A DNA stretch of 64,000 nucleotides from the NCBI RefSeq assembly GCF_031128465.2, contig NZ_CP155618.1:3710501-3774500 (forward strand), in the 5' to 3' direction. The stretch comes from Mariniflexile litorale (GTDB taxonomy: Bacteria; Bacteroidota; Bacteroidia; Flavobacteriales; Flavobacteriaceae). Shown here in pieces: positions 41,386 through 50,399 of the stretch (positions within the stretch are counted from its first letter, which is position 1; the number at the start of each line of letters is the position of its first letter). A model generated the notes under the pieces. It did no database searches and was not told where the DNA came from. It worked only from the letters and a program-made list of their open reading frames with translations. The translations under genes were made by a program, and so were the position numbers.

Positions 41386-41790
41386 TTATAGTGTAAATTT
41401 TAAAGCCCAATTTATAGCTTCATCAAGTGTTAAAAAGTGGTTGATATTCATATTTGTATATTTTTTTTCAAGCTTAGCATTCATATATGCCATTTTATTA
41501 TAAGTAACTATGGCATTAGCTACAATAATATCATAGTCTTGTGCTACTGTTATCCAGGTTTGCGGATTCATGGAGTAGGAGTTAACTCTATTAGATATGT
41601 ACACTAATTTTATGTCATTTCCATAAAAATTAATTAATTCAGACATAGCATCTTTAATCATTTCCCAATCAAAATGAACACCATCATTTAATTCTGAAAT
41701 AATAAAAGTTTCTAAAAAGTAAAATGTACCAAAAGGCTTTACTAATTTATAATGAGACAATTTAGAGTAGTTAGATTCTTCAAATGTCAT
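41386..41790 (-). CDS. STAS/SpoIIAA-like family protein, paralogue 3
   Basis: 134 residues, the outermost paralogue by the shared framework above; ISNRVNSYSMNPQTW and the terminal TLDEAINWAL are in place. It shares more with paralogue 2 than with paralogue 1. Its promoter must lie in 41791-41974, divergent from pdxH. The conserved block NSYS-x-xPQ-xW and the invariant Trp-ending helix suggest a ligand or partner site common to all three. Confidence 0.78.
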   Translation of the reverse strand: MTFEESNYSKLSHYKLVKPFGTFYFLETFIISELNDGVHFDWEMIKDAMSELINFYGNDIKLVYISNRVNSYSMNPQTWITVAQDYDIIVANAIVTYNKMAYMNAKLEKKYTNMNINHFLTLDEAINWALKFTL

Positions 41791-41974
41791 AAAGTTTAAG
41801 TTAAGGGAATTAATATTATAAAGTTTGGCAAAACTATCACAATTAAATATATTAAAAACATCTTTATGTAATTTTTTTATTACAAAATTTAGCTATAATG
41901 GCCAAGTTTTAAAAATCTTGGAGCATATTTTTATTTAGTTAAAAATTTAATTCAAAAACTTGTAAATTGCAAAC

Positions 41975-42622
41975 ATGGAACAAGATTTAAGCAATTACAG
42001 AAAATCATACGAAAAGAGTGAACTTTTATTAGATACTGCTCCAGAAAATCCAATGGAATTATTTCAAAAATGGTTTTATGAAGTAGATAAATTTTTTAAT
42101 GAAGATGAAACCAATGCCATGACTATTAGTACTATTGGTTTAGATGGGTTTCCTAAAAGTAGGGTTGTACTATTAAAAAGGTTTACCTATGAAGGTTTTA
42201 TTTTTTATACTAATTATAATAGTGAAAAGGGAAAAGCTATAGCCCATATGCCAAATGTTTGCTTATCTTTTTTTTGGCATGGCGCCGAACGTCAAATTAT
42301 TATAAAAGGTAAGGCTGAAAAGATTGCAGAAAATTTAAGTGATGGCTATTTTGAATCGAGACCACGAGGAAGCCAATTAGGAGCATTAGTTTCTAACCAA
42401 AGTGAAGTTGTTACAGATAGAGATTACCTAGAGCAGAAGCTTTTAAAATTAGAAAAAGCATTTGAAGGTAAAGAAATACCCCGCCCATCACATTGGGGTG
42501 GTTATATAGTAAAACCTATAGAAATTGAATTTTGGCAAGGACGCCCTAATAGGTTACATGATAGAATTCGATACGAACTTCAAAATGATTACAGCTGGTT
42601 AATAAATCGATTATCTCCTTAA
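41975..42622 (+). CDS. pdxH: Pyridoxamine 5'-phosphate oxidase
   Basis: 215-residue FMN enzyme making pyridoxal 5'-phosphate from pyridoxine- or pyridoxamine-5'-phosphate. Family motifs are present in order: AMTISTIGLDGFPKSRVVLLKRF, FYTNYNSEKGKA, the middle FFWHGAERQIIIKG, RPRGSQLGALVSNQSEVV and the C-terminal signature FWQGRPNRLHDRIRY. Length equals E. coli PdxH (218). An AT-rich gap of 184 nt lies upstream, shared with the divergent paralogue 3. Confidence 0.96.
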   Translation: MEQDLSNYRKSYEKSELLLDTAPENPMELFQKWFYEVDKFFNEDETNAMTISTIGLDGFPKSRVVLLKRFTYEGFIFYTNYNSEKGKAIAHMPNVCLSFFWHGAERQIIIKGKAEKIAENLSDGYFESRPRGSQLGALVSNQSEVVTDRDYLEQKLLKLEKAFEGKEIPRPSHWGGYIVKPIEIEFWQGRPNRLHDRIRYELQNDYSWLINRLSP

Positions 42623-42787
42623 AATGCATGATGAAATACAATTATTTTATCAAAAAAATGCATTTGAACGATTAAATACAATATAAATCGATAAACAACG
42701 TGTTTTTAATCGAATTTAACATTTTATTAACGTTTACTTCAGTATAGTAGGTTAATTTTACAGAACCGAAACCTAAATTACCTACTT

Positions 42788-43282
42788 ATGAAGTTATTAT
42801 TTAAATTGCCATTAGTGGCACTGTTAGCTATTTTTAGCTTTTCTTGTACAACAGATAGTCTTGATGATAAAGCAGATTCAATTGAACTAAGTCTTATTAC
42901 TCCAGAAACAAAATCCATTGAAGTAGAAATACTTGAACTTATTAATAACCACAGATTATCGTTAGGGCTAAATACTCTTACAGATATGTCCGTGGTAAAG
43001 TCGGTAGCATTTAGTCATACTGATTATATGGTAGGAAAAAACGAAGTATCGCATGCTAATTTTTATAAAAGAAGTGATTATTTAAAAGCAAATGCAGGCG
43101 CAACTAAAGTATCTGAAAATGTAGCTTATGGCTACAGTTCAGCAGACTCTGTTGTAAGAGCTTGGTTAAATAGCGACGGACACCGTGCAAACATTGAAGG
43201 TGATTATACAAACTTCGATTTAGCGGCCGAACAAAACGCCGAAGGGAAGTGGTATTACACCAATATTTTTATAAAAAAATAG
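42788..43282 (+). CDS. CAP-domain lipoprotein
   Basis: 164 residues: lipobox Cys20 (FSFSC) and a CAP/SCP-type domain. Its motifs are HTDYMVGKNEVSHANFYKR, VSENVAYGY and VRAWLNSDGHRANIEG, with the His/Glu and His residues of the CAP cavity (His-Thr of HTDYM, Glu of SENVAYG, His of DGHRAN). CAP proteins in bacteria bind lipids or have protease-like folds; the role here is unknown. It should sit on the periplasmic or surface face of a membrane. A terminator follows at 43412. Confidence 0.88.
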   Translation: MKLLFKLPLVALLAIFSFSCTTDSLDDKADSIELSLITPETKSIEVEILELINNHRLSLGLNTLTDMSVVKSVAFSHTDYMVGKNEVSHANFYKRSDYLKANAGATKVSENVAYGYSSADSVVRAWLNSDGHRANIEGDYTNFDLAAEQNAEGKWYYTNIFIKK

Positions 43283-43519
43283 AGTTGTTTTATTAGAAAA
43301 ACAACTAAAACATAACCTTATTAATGACGTTTACTATATGTTATGGCATATTTAAAGAAGTTAATAGGTTATTTTAATAACTTTATAGTTATTGAATTTA
43401 GCTTTTGGTATAAATCCTCCCAGTTTTGGGAGGATTTTTTATGTTTGTACTAATTCTTAGTATTGACTTTAAGAATTTCAATGTTTGTCTATAAAAAACA
43501 TATCTTATACTTCTGTCAA
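43283..43519. other. CAP / sialidase-like intergenic region
   Basis: 237 bases between convergent genes. Besides the terminator at 43412-43440 I see only AT-rich DNA. Confidence 0.6.
43412..43440. terminator. Strong bidirectional terminator
   Basis: AAATCCTCCC pairs with GGGAGGATTT around AGTTTT and runs into T residues (plus) and A residues (minus). It lies 130 nt after the CAP gene and 80 nt after the sialidase-like gene on the other strand, so it can end both convergent transcripts. Confidence 0.85.
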
Positions 43520-45322
43520 CTAATCTTTACCCAATATCAAGCCATTAACAAATTGGTAGGTTTCAATTAACTTTCCTTTTTCACTCCAATGATGCGAGGG
43601 TCCATGAGCTACATATCCATAAAAATGGCGTTTTAAATCACGAGCTTCAGGTTTTAAGTTCCATCGAGATTCAATTTTCTTTTTGCCATTAGACCAATAA
43701 TGTGTCCAAATACCTTGGTTTGTTTTTAAGTCACGCTGCCATTTCCAAACCAGTTTTCTATCTGGGGTCCAAAATGACTCTTCATCAGATTTACGCCCAT
43801 TTTCATATATTGCCTTATGTTGTATTGTACCATTTTCATAGTAATCTATTTGGGTTCCATGAAGTAAATATCTCCCATGAGTACAAATTCTTGCGCTCCA
43901 TGTTGATCGGACTTGTCCATTTGGATAGGTTTCAGAGAATTTTTTGATAGTTCCACCGGTTGTTTCAGGTGAAATATCACCATCATCAGACCAAACCCAT
44001 GCTTCGTTGAATTCATAATGTAGACCTGGTAGAGAAACGGTGGTTAATAAATGAATGACACCATTGGGAGCTTGACGAGCTGTAACATAACCCAGTGAAG
44101 GATGATCCGTACGGTGATGTTGCGGAATCTGAACGGGAATTGTTTTAATATGCCAATTAGCTCCGTTATCTTTTGAAATTGCTACAAAGCAATTATTACC
44201 ATAATTCCATCCTTTAGGGGGTGCAATTTTCTTTTTATGCATATAGGAATCACTCACCAAAAGCAAATTGCCTGAAGCGAGTCGAATCATGGATGGACGC
44301 TGAGCAGTACCTAAAGGAGGAAAAGGAGAAGGTTTGCTTTCACTCCAAGTAGCTCCCCAATCTGTTGAAACATTTGTGGGGGACCAACCATCTACATCTG
44401 AATTCTTACCGCCTATAGAAAGAAGATTACCTAAATCATCAAGAGGTAAAATTGTAGAATGTCTTCCTCCAGTTCGTCCACCCATATCTTGCCAATGGAT
44501 ACCGTTGTCTGTACTACGCCATAAGAAACTTTCGGCATCTACACCATCCATTGAAAAATAAATGGATTGATCGGGTCCACGAAACGCATTGGTAATGGGT
44601 TGGGCGGTATATCTAGTAGCAGGTTCATTAATTTGAGGAACAGAATAGATCCAGCTAGCACCATTGTCAGTAGATGTAGCCATACGAAATGGTACAAAAT
44701 CTGATATTTCACGTCCACCACCGAAGAACCAAAGTTTTCCATTATCGTTCCAAAGTAAACCAGACTGATCATTAGTATCCTTTGTTTTAAAAAACAATTC
44801 AGGCATGTCCCAATCTTCAGAACCGTAACGCAAACGTGCTTGAGCAAAAGCAGTTGTAATGTCATTTTCAGATTTGCCCATTGGGGTGGTAAAATAGATA
44901 GCTAGAGCATCTCCATTGGGTAAAATTTCAAATCCAGGTGAATGATTGTGATGAAAGACCATGGAATCTATACCCACAAGTGCACCAACTTCTACCTCAT
45001 TATAGGCTGGTGGCATAGGTAAAGCAAAACGTACAGTAAAATAAGGAATATCTGTGTTTGGACCTAAAGACGCTACTTCGGTATTTTGCTTAATTGCAGA
45101 TTGACTGAAAGGAATAGATTTTGTTAAATCAATTACAAATTGAAGCTTATTAATAGAATCGCCTTTAGCCTCCATGTTTGTGCCCGCAGTGAAATTTGAT
45201 GAAGAGATAGGAATAATTTTATTTGTAGTAGTAAGCGATGCTTTTTGGGAATACATGTTAAAAGAAAAGCTTATTATAAAGAAATACTGAAAAACAGATT
45301 TTTTAAGTTTAGTTAAATTCAT
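43520..45322 (-). CDS. Secreted sialidase-like (BNR) protein with MORN-type C-terminus
   Basis: 600 residues: signal peptide (about 1-25), a beta-propeller with four Asp-boxes (STDNGASW near 214, STDNGIHW near 269, STDWGATW near 319, SKDNGANW near 380) of the sialidase/BNR type, and a C-terminal run of YxNGxxxxxxxY-type MORN-2/YwqK repeats (about 465-595; e.g. IDYYENGTIQHKAIYENG). The catalytic Arg triad and nucleophile Tyr of true sialidases are not all visible, so it may be a related hydrolase or binding protein. G+C and codon use look higher than in neighbours, so transfer is possible. Confidence 0.75.
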   Translation of the reverse strand: MNLTKLKKSVFQYFFIISFSFNMYSQKASLTTTNKIIPISSSNFTAGTNMEAKGDSINKLQFVIDLTKSIPFSQSAIKQNTEVASLGPNTDIPYFTVRFALPMPPAYNEVEVGALVGIDSMVFHHNHSPGFEILPNGDALAIYFTTPMGKSENDITTAFAQARLRYGSEDWDMPELFFKTKDTNDQSGLLWNDNGKLWFFGGGREISDFVPFRMATSTDNGASWIYSVPQINEPATRYTAQPITNAFRGPDQSIYFSMDGVDAESFLWRSTDNGIHWQDMGGRTGGRHSTILPLDDLGNLLSIGGKNSDVDGWSPTNVSTDWGATWSESKPSPFPPLGTAQRPSMIRLASGNLLLVSDSYMHKKKIAPPKGWNYGNNCFVAISKDNGANWHIKTIPVQIPQHHRTDHPSLGYVTARQAPNGVIHLLTTVSLPGLHYEFNEAWVWSDDGDISPETTGGTIKKFSETYPNGQVRSTWSARICTHGRYLLHGTQIDYYENGTIQHKAIYENGRKSDEESFWTPDRKLVWKWQRDLKTNQGIWTHYWSNGKKKIESRWNLKPEARDLKRHFYGYVAHGPSHHWSEKGKLIETYQFVNGLILGKD

Positions 45323-45330
45323 ATTATATT

Positions 45331-45375
45331 ATTTAAATCATTTAAAAATAGTAATTATTTTTAAATGATTTAAAT
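45331..45375 (-). promoter_or_regulatory. Perfect 20-bp inverted repeat before the sialidase-like gene
   Basis: Arms at 45331-45350 and 45356-45375 are exact reverse complements (ATTTAAATCATTTAAAAATA and its complement) around GTAAT. The inner arm ends 8 nt before the start codon (45322). The pair is AT-only in much of its length, but 20 perfect positions with a 5-nt loop is far beyond chance. Could act as an operator or as a leader hairpin. Confidence 0.75.
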
Positions 45376-45482
45376 TGGTCTTTGTGAAAAAAAGATAAGG
45401 TAAAATGAATTTAATGTGCCAATCTTTTTGTTTATCAGTATTTTACGTTGTTTAATAATAAAGGAAGTTTTGCAACTTAAAC

Positions 45483-45519
45483 AAAAAAACTCACTAGCAA
45501 CATTGTTACTAATGAGTTT
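45483..45519 (-). terminator. Rho-independent terminator of the adhesin operon
   Basis: On the minus strand AAACTCA and TGAGTTT pair, with further pairing of the next bases (TTAG/CTAG and AACA/TGTT), and the transcript then meets a T-run. It sits 34 nt beyond the stop of the first OmpA-like gene (45554), so it should end the leftward operon. Confidence 0.8.
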
Positions 45520-45553
45520 ATCTACACTAAATTATTATTGAATTTTGGCTTGT

Positions 45554-47473
45554 TTAGTTTATTTCTACAACTATAAATTGGGTGCGTCTGTTTAATTGGT
45601 GTTGTGCTTCTGTGCAACGTACTGTACCGTTGCATTGGTTGGTTAATCTTTGTTCACCATAACCTTTGTGTTCTATAATTCTACTAGGGTTTATACCTTT
45701 ATTTATTAAATAGTTGTAAGTAGCATTAGCTCTTTCTTCCGAGAGTACATTGTTGTATTTAGAGGTACCTCTAGCATCGGTGTGCGATGCTATTTTAATA
45801 ACCATATTTGGGTAAGTAATCATCATTAAGTTTACAATTCTGTCTAATTCAATTGTACTATCCTGTCTTATATCATATTTATTAAAATCAAAATAAATAG
45901 ATTGAAGCTCTGTAGTAGGTGTTATTTTATTTTTACTTGGACTTAATGCTATATTTGCATTCAGACTTGTCATATTTCTATCTATACCTTTTGATGTTAT
46001 AGCTGTAGTGTTGTCTAAATAATCGTTGTTTTTAATATTTACATAGTAATCGGCGTCTCTATCAATATTGATGGTGTAATGTCCATTTTTTTCTGTTTGT
46101 AGAGTGGCAATAGGGTTGCTATTTCCATCTAGTAACGTTACTGTGGCATTCGTTATAGGAGTATTAGTTTCAGCATCGGTTACAGTACCTTCAATTTTTA
46201 ATTGAGGGACTCTATCAAATGCATAAATATCATCACTACCAACACCGCCCTCTCTGTTTGAAGCAAAGTATCCAGACAAATCATTTTCATTCATAAAAAA
46301 AGAAAAATCGTCTTTGCTTGAATTTACAGGAACACCAAGATTGATAACACTAATAATTTGGTTATTTTCATTTGAAACTGTTCCGAAAATATCAAGCAAG
46401 CCCAATCCTGGGTGTCCATCGGAGGCCAAGAAAAGGTTTCCTTCATTGTTTATAAAAGGAAAACAGTCATTTTTATTAGTGTTAACAGGGGCTCCTAAGT
46501 TTTGAGGTGTGCCATATTCGTTATTGTTTATATCTACATAATAAATATCGGTGCCTCCTAAACCCCCAGGCATATCGGAAGTAAAGTAAAGTTTTGTTCC
46601 ATCACTATTTAAAGCAGGATGTGCAATAGAATAGATACTGCTATTAAAAGGCACCTCTGCTATGTTGGTCCATTTACCATCATCTAATGTTGCTTTGTAG
46701 ATTTTAAGATTTGTAAAACCTTCATCTGTTCTTCCTAAAACTTGTTTGCTAAAATCGTTTCTTGAAAAATACATGGTTTTTCCATCCTTTGAGATGGTTA
46801 AAGGTCCTTCATGATACACGGTATTAACGTTCCCTCTTAATTTAAATTTATTATTTACAATACTATCATTGCTAGATGCCGCTTTTATGTAAATGTCTAA
46901 AAAAGGTTCTTCATTCCAACCGTAATCATGTTTTGATACCCCTCCTTCGTCTCTTGAAGAAACAAAATAGATATTTTCATCTTTTTCGTAAGCACCAAAA
47001 TCACTATACTTAGAGTTGAAATTAAGATCTTTAACTTTGTACTGTGGTTTGGCGTTGAAAATGGAGTTTATAAAATTGGCATCATTTAAAAATTTTGTCT
47101 CATTAATATCACCCCCCGCTTCTTTAAAGTGTTTTAACCACACACGAGATTCTTCATAATCATTAATCCCACGTAAGGCCTGCGCATATTTGTAATAGTA
47201 TTGAGTTGGTATGTTTGGTTGTTGTACGGCTTTTTTATAATAAACCACCGCACTGTCTGGATTGCGCATGTATGCATAACAATCCGCTAATTGTCTGGTA
47301 GCATAATCGGCATTATCATTTTTAGAGATCAGTTCTTTATATACTGCAGTCGCATCTACAAAAGAGAATTTGTTGAATAAGTTATCAGCTTTCTTTTGTA
47401 AACCAGATTGGGAAAAAGTAGTAATACTTGATACCAAGACAACACTAGTTAATATGTAGTTTTTTAATCTCAT
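45554..47473 (-). CDS. TPR-propeller-OmpA surface anchor protein, copy 1
   Basis: 639 residues: signal peptide (about 1-22), TPR repeats (about 25-130), a PD40-type beta-propeller (about 145-430; repeats such as DGKTMYFSRND, DGTKLYFTSDMPGG and EGNLFLASDGH), a carboxypeptidase-regulatory-like fold (about 440-515, VTDAETNTPITNATV) and a C-terminal OmpA domain (about 525-637; SIYFDFNKYDIRQDSTIELDRIV, ASHTDARGTSKYN, LSEERANATYNYL, NRRTQFIVV). OmpA domains bind peptidoglycan non-covalently. Homologues commonly follow PorP/SprF in Flavobacteriia. Last gene of the operon. Confidence 0.92.
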   Translation of the reverse strand: MRLKNYILTSVVLVSSITTFSQSGLQKKADNLFNKFSFVDATAVYKELISKNDNADYATRQLADCYAYMRNPDSAVVYYKKAVQQPNIPTQYYYKYAQALRGINDYEESRVWLKHFKEAGGDINETKFLNDANFINSIFNAKPQYKVKDLNFNSKYSDFGAYEKDENIYFVSSRDEGGVSKHDYGWNEEPFLDIYIKAASSNDSIVNNKFKLRGNVNTVYHEGPLTISKDGKTMYFSRNDFSKQVLGRTDEGFTNLKIYKATLDDGKWTNIAEVPFNSSIYSIAHPALNSDGTKLYFTSDMPGGLGGTDIYYVDINNNEYGTPQNLGAPVNTNKNDCFPFINNEGNLFLASDGHPGLGLLDIFGTVSNENNQIISVINLGVPVNSSKDDFSFFMNENDLSGYFASNREGGVGSDDIYAFDRVPQLKIEGTVTDAETNTPITNATVTLLDGNSNPIATLQTEKNGHYTINIDRDADYYVNIKNNDYLDNTTAITSKGIDRNMTSLNANIALSPSKNKITPTTELQSIYFDFNKYDIRQDSTIELDRIVNLMMITYPNMVIKIASHTDARGTSKYNNVLSEERANATYNYLINKGINPSRIIEHKGYGEQRLTNQCNGTVRCTEAQHQLNRRTQFIVVEIN

Positions 47474-47541
47474 GGGTATTTGTTTTAATTAAAAAATCTA
47501 GTAAAAGAATTTTTATTCATTGAAAACACATTTTGAATATT

Positions 47542-49458
47542 TTATTCCATCTTGACAACTATAAATTGTGTACGTCTGTTTAATTGGTGATCCACTTCTT
47601 CACAGTTTTCACCATCTTGACAACCATTTGTTAATCTACGTTCACCATAACCTTTATGTTCTGTAATTCTAGAAGGGTTGATGCCTTTGGAAATTAAATA
47701 CTCATAGGTTGAATTGGCTCTGTCTATAGATAATTTATCGTTATAAGAAAGAGCACCTCTAGAATCGGTATGAGATTCAATGCGGATAACCATTTCCGGA
47801 TAATCGTTTGTCATTAAATTTACAATCTTATCTAATTCTAAAGCAGCATCTTCTCTAATGTTGTGCTTGTCATAATCGAAGTAAATAGTATTTAATTCAG
47901 CAAGTTTTACAACATCAGGCAACGGATTTAATAACAAATTGGCTTGGATGCTTACAAGTTCTGTTTGAATGTTTTTAGATGTAAATGTTCTGTAATCATC
48001 GATGTATTTTTTCTGACTTGCAACAATTTTATAATCTTTATCTCTGTCGATATTTATTTGATAAAAACCATTTTCATCAGTTTCCATATAGGCAATTTGA
48101 TTGCCTTTGTCATCAAACAATGTAATTATGGAATTAGGAACAGGTTTTGTGTTAACAGCATCGGTTACAACCCCTTCAACTTGTAATGTTGGCACTCTGT
48201 GAAATGCATAAATATCATCATCACCACGGCCTCCAGGTCTGTTAGAAGCAAAATAACCGGTAACGCCATTGGGGTTCATGGTAAACGAAAAATCATCTTT
48301 ATTGGAGTTTATGGGAAGGCCTAAGTTTATAACATCAACAATTTCATTATTTTCACCTTGTATGGTTCCAAAAATGTCTAACATGCCTAACCCCGTGTGT
48401 CCATCGGAAGAAAAGAAGAGGGTTCCTTCATTATTAATAAAAGGAAAACCTTCTGCGCTTTCGGTATTTACTACTTTTCCAGCATTTTGAAGTTCTCTAA
48501 GGGTACCATCTGGATAAATATTAACCACCCAAATATCTGAACCACCATAACCACCAGGTCTGTCGGATGTAAAATATAATTTGGTGTCATCGCTATTTAA
48601 AGCCGCATGTTGTGTTGAAAATTCATCGCCATTTATAGATAGGTCTTCAATATCGGTCCATATGCTATCTCTTAAAGTAGCTCGATAGAGTTTCATGTTG
48701 GTAAGTCCTTTTTTATCTTTTACTTCAATTTGGTCTTTGTAGTTATTTCTTGAGAAATACATAGTGCGCCCATCTTTTGTAATGGTTACAGGGCCATCAT
48801 GATAAATAGAATTTACATCGCCTTTTACTTTTGCCGTATGATCTACATTCTTCTTTGTGCCAACTTCGGTTACATACACATCTAAAAAGGGTTGTTCATT
48901 CCAGCCGTATAAACGTTTTACGGCAACACCTTCATCTCTTGACGATGCAAAGTAAACTTTACCAGCATGTTCAAAAGCCCCGAAATCGCTAAACTTAGAA
49001 TTGAATCGAACTTTATCTAAAAAGTATTGCTGTTTTGCACCAAAAACACTTGTGATAAAATTGATGTCTTTAGAAAAATCGTTCACATTAACAACTCCTC
49101 CCGAGTCTTTATAACGTTGTAACCACTCTTGAGATTCGTCGTATTTTTTCATACCTCTAAGAGACTGTGCATATTTATAATAATATTCTACAGGCACATT
49201 GTCTTGTTTAACAACGTTTTTATAATATCTAGAAGCATTGTTTGGATCTCTTAAAAAGGCATAACAATCGGCCAGTTGTCTGGTTGCATAATCTTTATTG
49301 TAATTATTAGCAATAAGCTCTCTATAAACTTCGGCTGCTTTAACAAAAGAGAATTTATTAAATAGGGTGTCTGCTCGCTTTTGCTTTCCTTGTTGTGAAA
49401 ACATAGAAACACTTAGCATGAATACGATACAGACTAATAAGTAATTTTTAACTTTCAT
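47542..49458 (-). CDS. TPR-propeller-OmpA surface anchor protein, copy 2
   Basis: 638 residues with the same domain order as the gene to its left (signal peptide, TPR, PD40 propeller, regulatory-like domain, OmpA). The OmpA motifs are TIYFDYDKHNIREDAALELDKIV, ESHTDSRGALSYN, DRANSTYEYL and HQLNRRTQFIVV. The two copies diverge most in the first 150 residues and the propeller. It sits 10 nt after the PorP/SprF gene, so it is the tighter partner; the second copy looks like a later tandem duplication. Confidence 0.92.
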   Translation of the reverse strand: MKVKNYLLVCIVFMLSVSMFSQQGKQKRADTLFNKFSFVKAAEVYRELIANNYNKDYATRQLADCYAFLRDPNNASRYYKNVVKQDNVPVEYYYKYAQSLRGMKKYDESQEWLQRYKDSGGVVNVNDFSKDINFITSVFGAKQQYFLDKVRFNSKFSDFGAFEHAGKVYFASSRDEGVAVKRLYGWNEQPFLDVYVTEVGTKKNVDHTAKVKGDVNSIYHDGPVTITKDGRTMYFSRNNYKDQIEVKDKKGLTNMKLYRATLRDSIWTDIEDLSINGDEFSTQHAALNSDDTKLYFTSDRPGGYGGSDIWVVNIYPDGTLRELQNAGKVVNTESAEGFPFINNEGTLFFSSDGHTGLGMLDIFGTIQGENNEIVDVINLGLPINSNKDDFSFTMNPNGVTGYFASNRPGGRGDDDIYAFHRVPTLQVEGVVTDAVNTKPVPNSIITLFDDKGNQIAYMETDENGFYQINIDRDKDYKIVASQKKYIDDYRTFTSKNIQTELVSIQANLLLNPLPDVVKLAELNTIYFDYDKHNIREDAALELDKIVNLMTNDYPEMVIRIESHTDSRGALSYNDKLSIDRANSTYEYLISKGINPSRITEHKGYGERRLTNGCQDGENCEEVDHQLNRRTQFIVVKME

Positions 49459-49468
49459 AAAAATAGTA

Positions 49469-50389
49469 TTAGAAATATCTTGGTGATTTTAATTTAGAAC
49501 TTAAGAATTTGAATTCGTACATAAGTAATATTTCATGTGAACCCGTCGTGTAACTTGAAATCTCTGAAATTGGTTTTTCATAAGCATATCCAACACGCAG
49601 TTGTCTAGATATTTGAAAATCGACAATACCGCCAATGGCTGCTGTTTGTTCGTTTATTCTATACGAGCCCCCTAACCAAAACTTTTCGTTGAATAAGAAA
49701 TTGGCGGTTAAATCGTAAGAAACAGGCGCTCCATTAGTAGCTTTTACTAAAAATGCTGGTTTTAATTTGATGTTTTTACTTAAATCAACCACCACACCAC
49801 CTGTAAAATAGTAACTTAATCTATCTAAAGCTTCAAAGCCTTCTTCGGTATTTTTATCGGTATTTAAAACTCTTGGAGTTGATAATCCAAAGTAAACTCT
49901 GTTCGTACTCCAATAGACACCAAGTCCAATATTAGGTGTCCAACGATCTTCTATACCATAAATTGAAGGGTCAAAACTTTCCGTTTCGCGAAAATCGGGG
50001 TCTAAGCTGTACTGAGTAAAACCGCCCTTAATACCAAAAGCAAGTTTTCCTGTTCTTCCTGTTGGAATAGCATATGAAAAATCACCATATAAATATGTGA
50101 AATTCTCAGGACCTAAATCATCTTCAATAAAAGATAATCCGACACCGATTCTATCGTTTCTTAAAGGTGTGTGTACAGACAATGTTTGTGTTATTGGGCC
50201 ACCTTTAAAACCAACCCATTGGCTTCGGTGTAATCCAACAATACTTAAAGCTTCTCTACTTCCTGCATATGCAGGGTTTATAGAGATTGTATTGTACATA
50301 TACTGTGTGAATTGCGGTAATTGTTGTGCAACTCCAACCGTACAACTAAACAATGCAATAGCGATTATGGTATGTTTAATAAATTTCAT
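49469..50389 (-). CDS. PorP/SprF-family type IX secretion outer-membrane protein
   Basis: 306-residue outer-membrane beta-barrel with signal peptide (about 1-21, GVAQ). PorP/SprF signature: QLPQFTQYMYNTISINPAYAGSREALSIVGLHRSQWVGFKGGP, INDP-like NDRIGVGLSFIEDDLGPENFTYLYGDFSYAIP, and a final strand ending PRYF. SprF of F. johnsoniae is needed for secretion of the adhesin SprB, coded next to it. Here it is 10 nt from the adhesin gene, so the same dependence is likely. SprF-type proteins are usually specific for a neighbouring substrate. Confidence 0.93.
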   Translation of the reverse strand: MKFIKHTIIAIALFSCTVGVAQQLPQFTQYMYNTISINPAYAGSREALSIVGLHRSQWVGFKGGPITQTLSVHTPLRNDRIGVGLSFIEDDLGPENFTYLYGDFSYAIPTGRTGKLAFGIKGGFTQYSLDPDFRETESFDPSIYGIEDRWTPNIGLGVYWSTNRVYFGLSTPRVLNTDKNTEEGFEALDRLSYYFTGGVVVDLSKNIKLKPAFLVKATNGAPVSYDLTANFLFNEKFWLGGSYRINEQTAAIGGIVDFQISRQLRVGYAYEKPISEISSYTTGSHEILLMYEFKFLSSKLKSPRYF

Positions 50390-50399
50390 AGGTTAAGTT

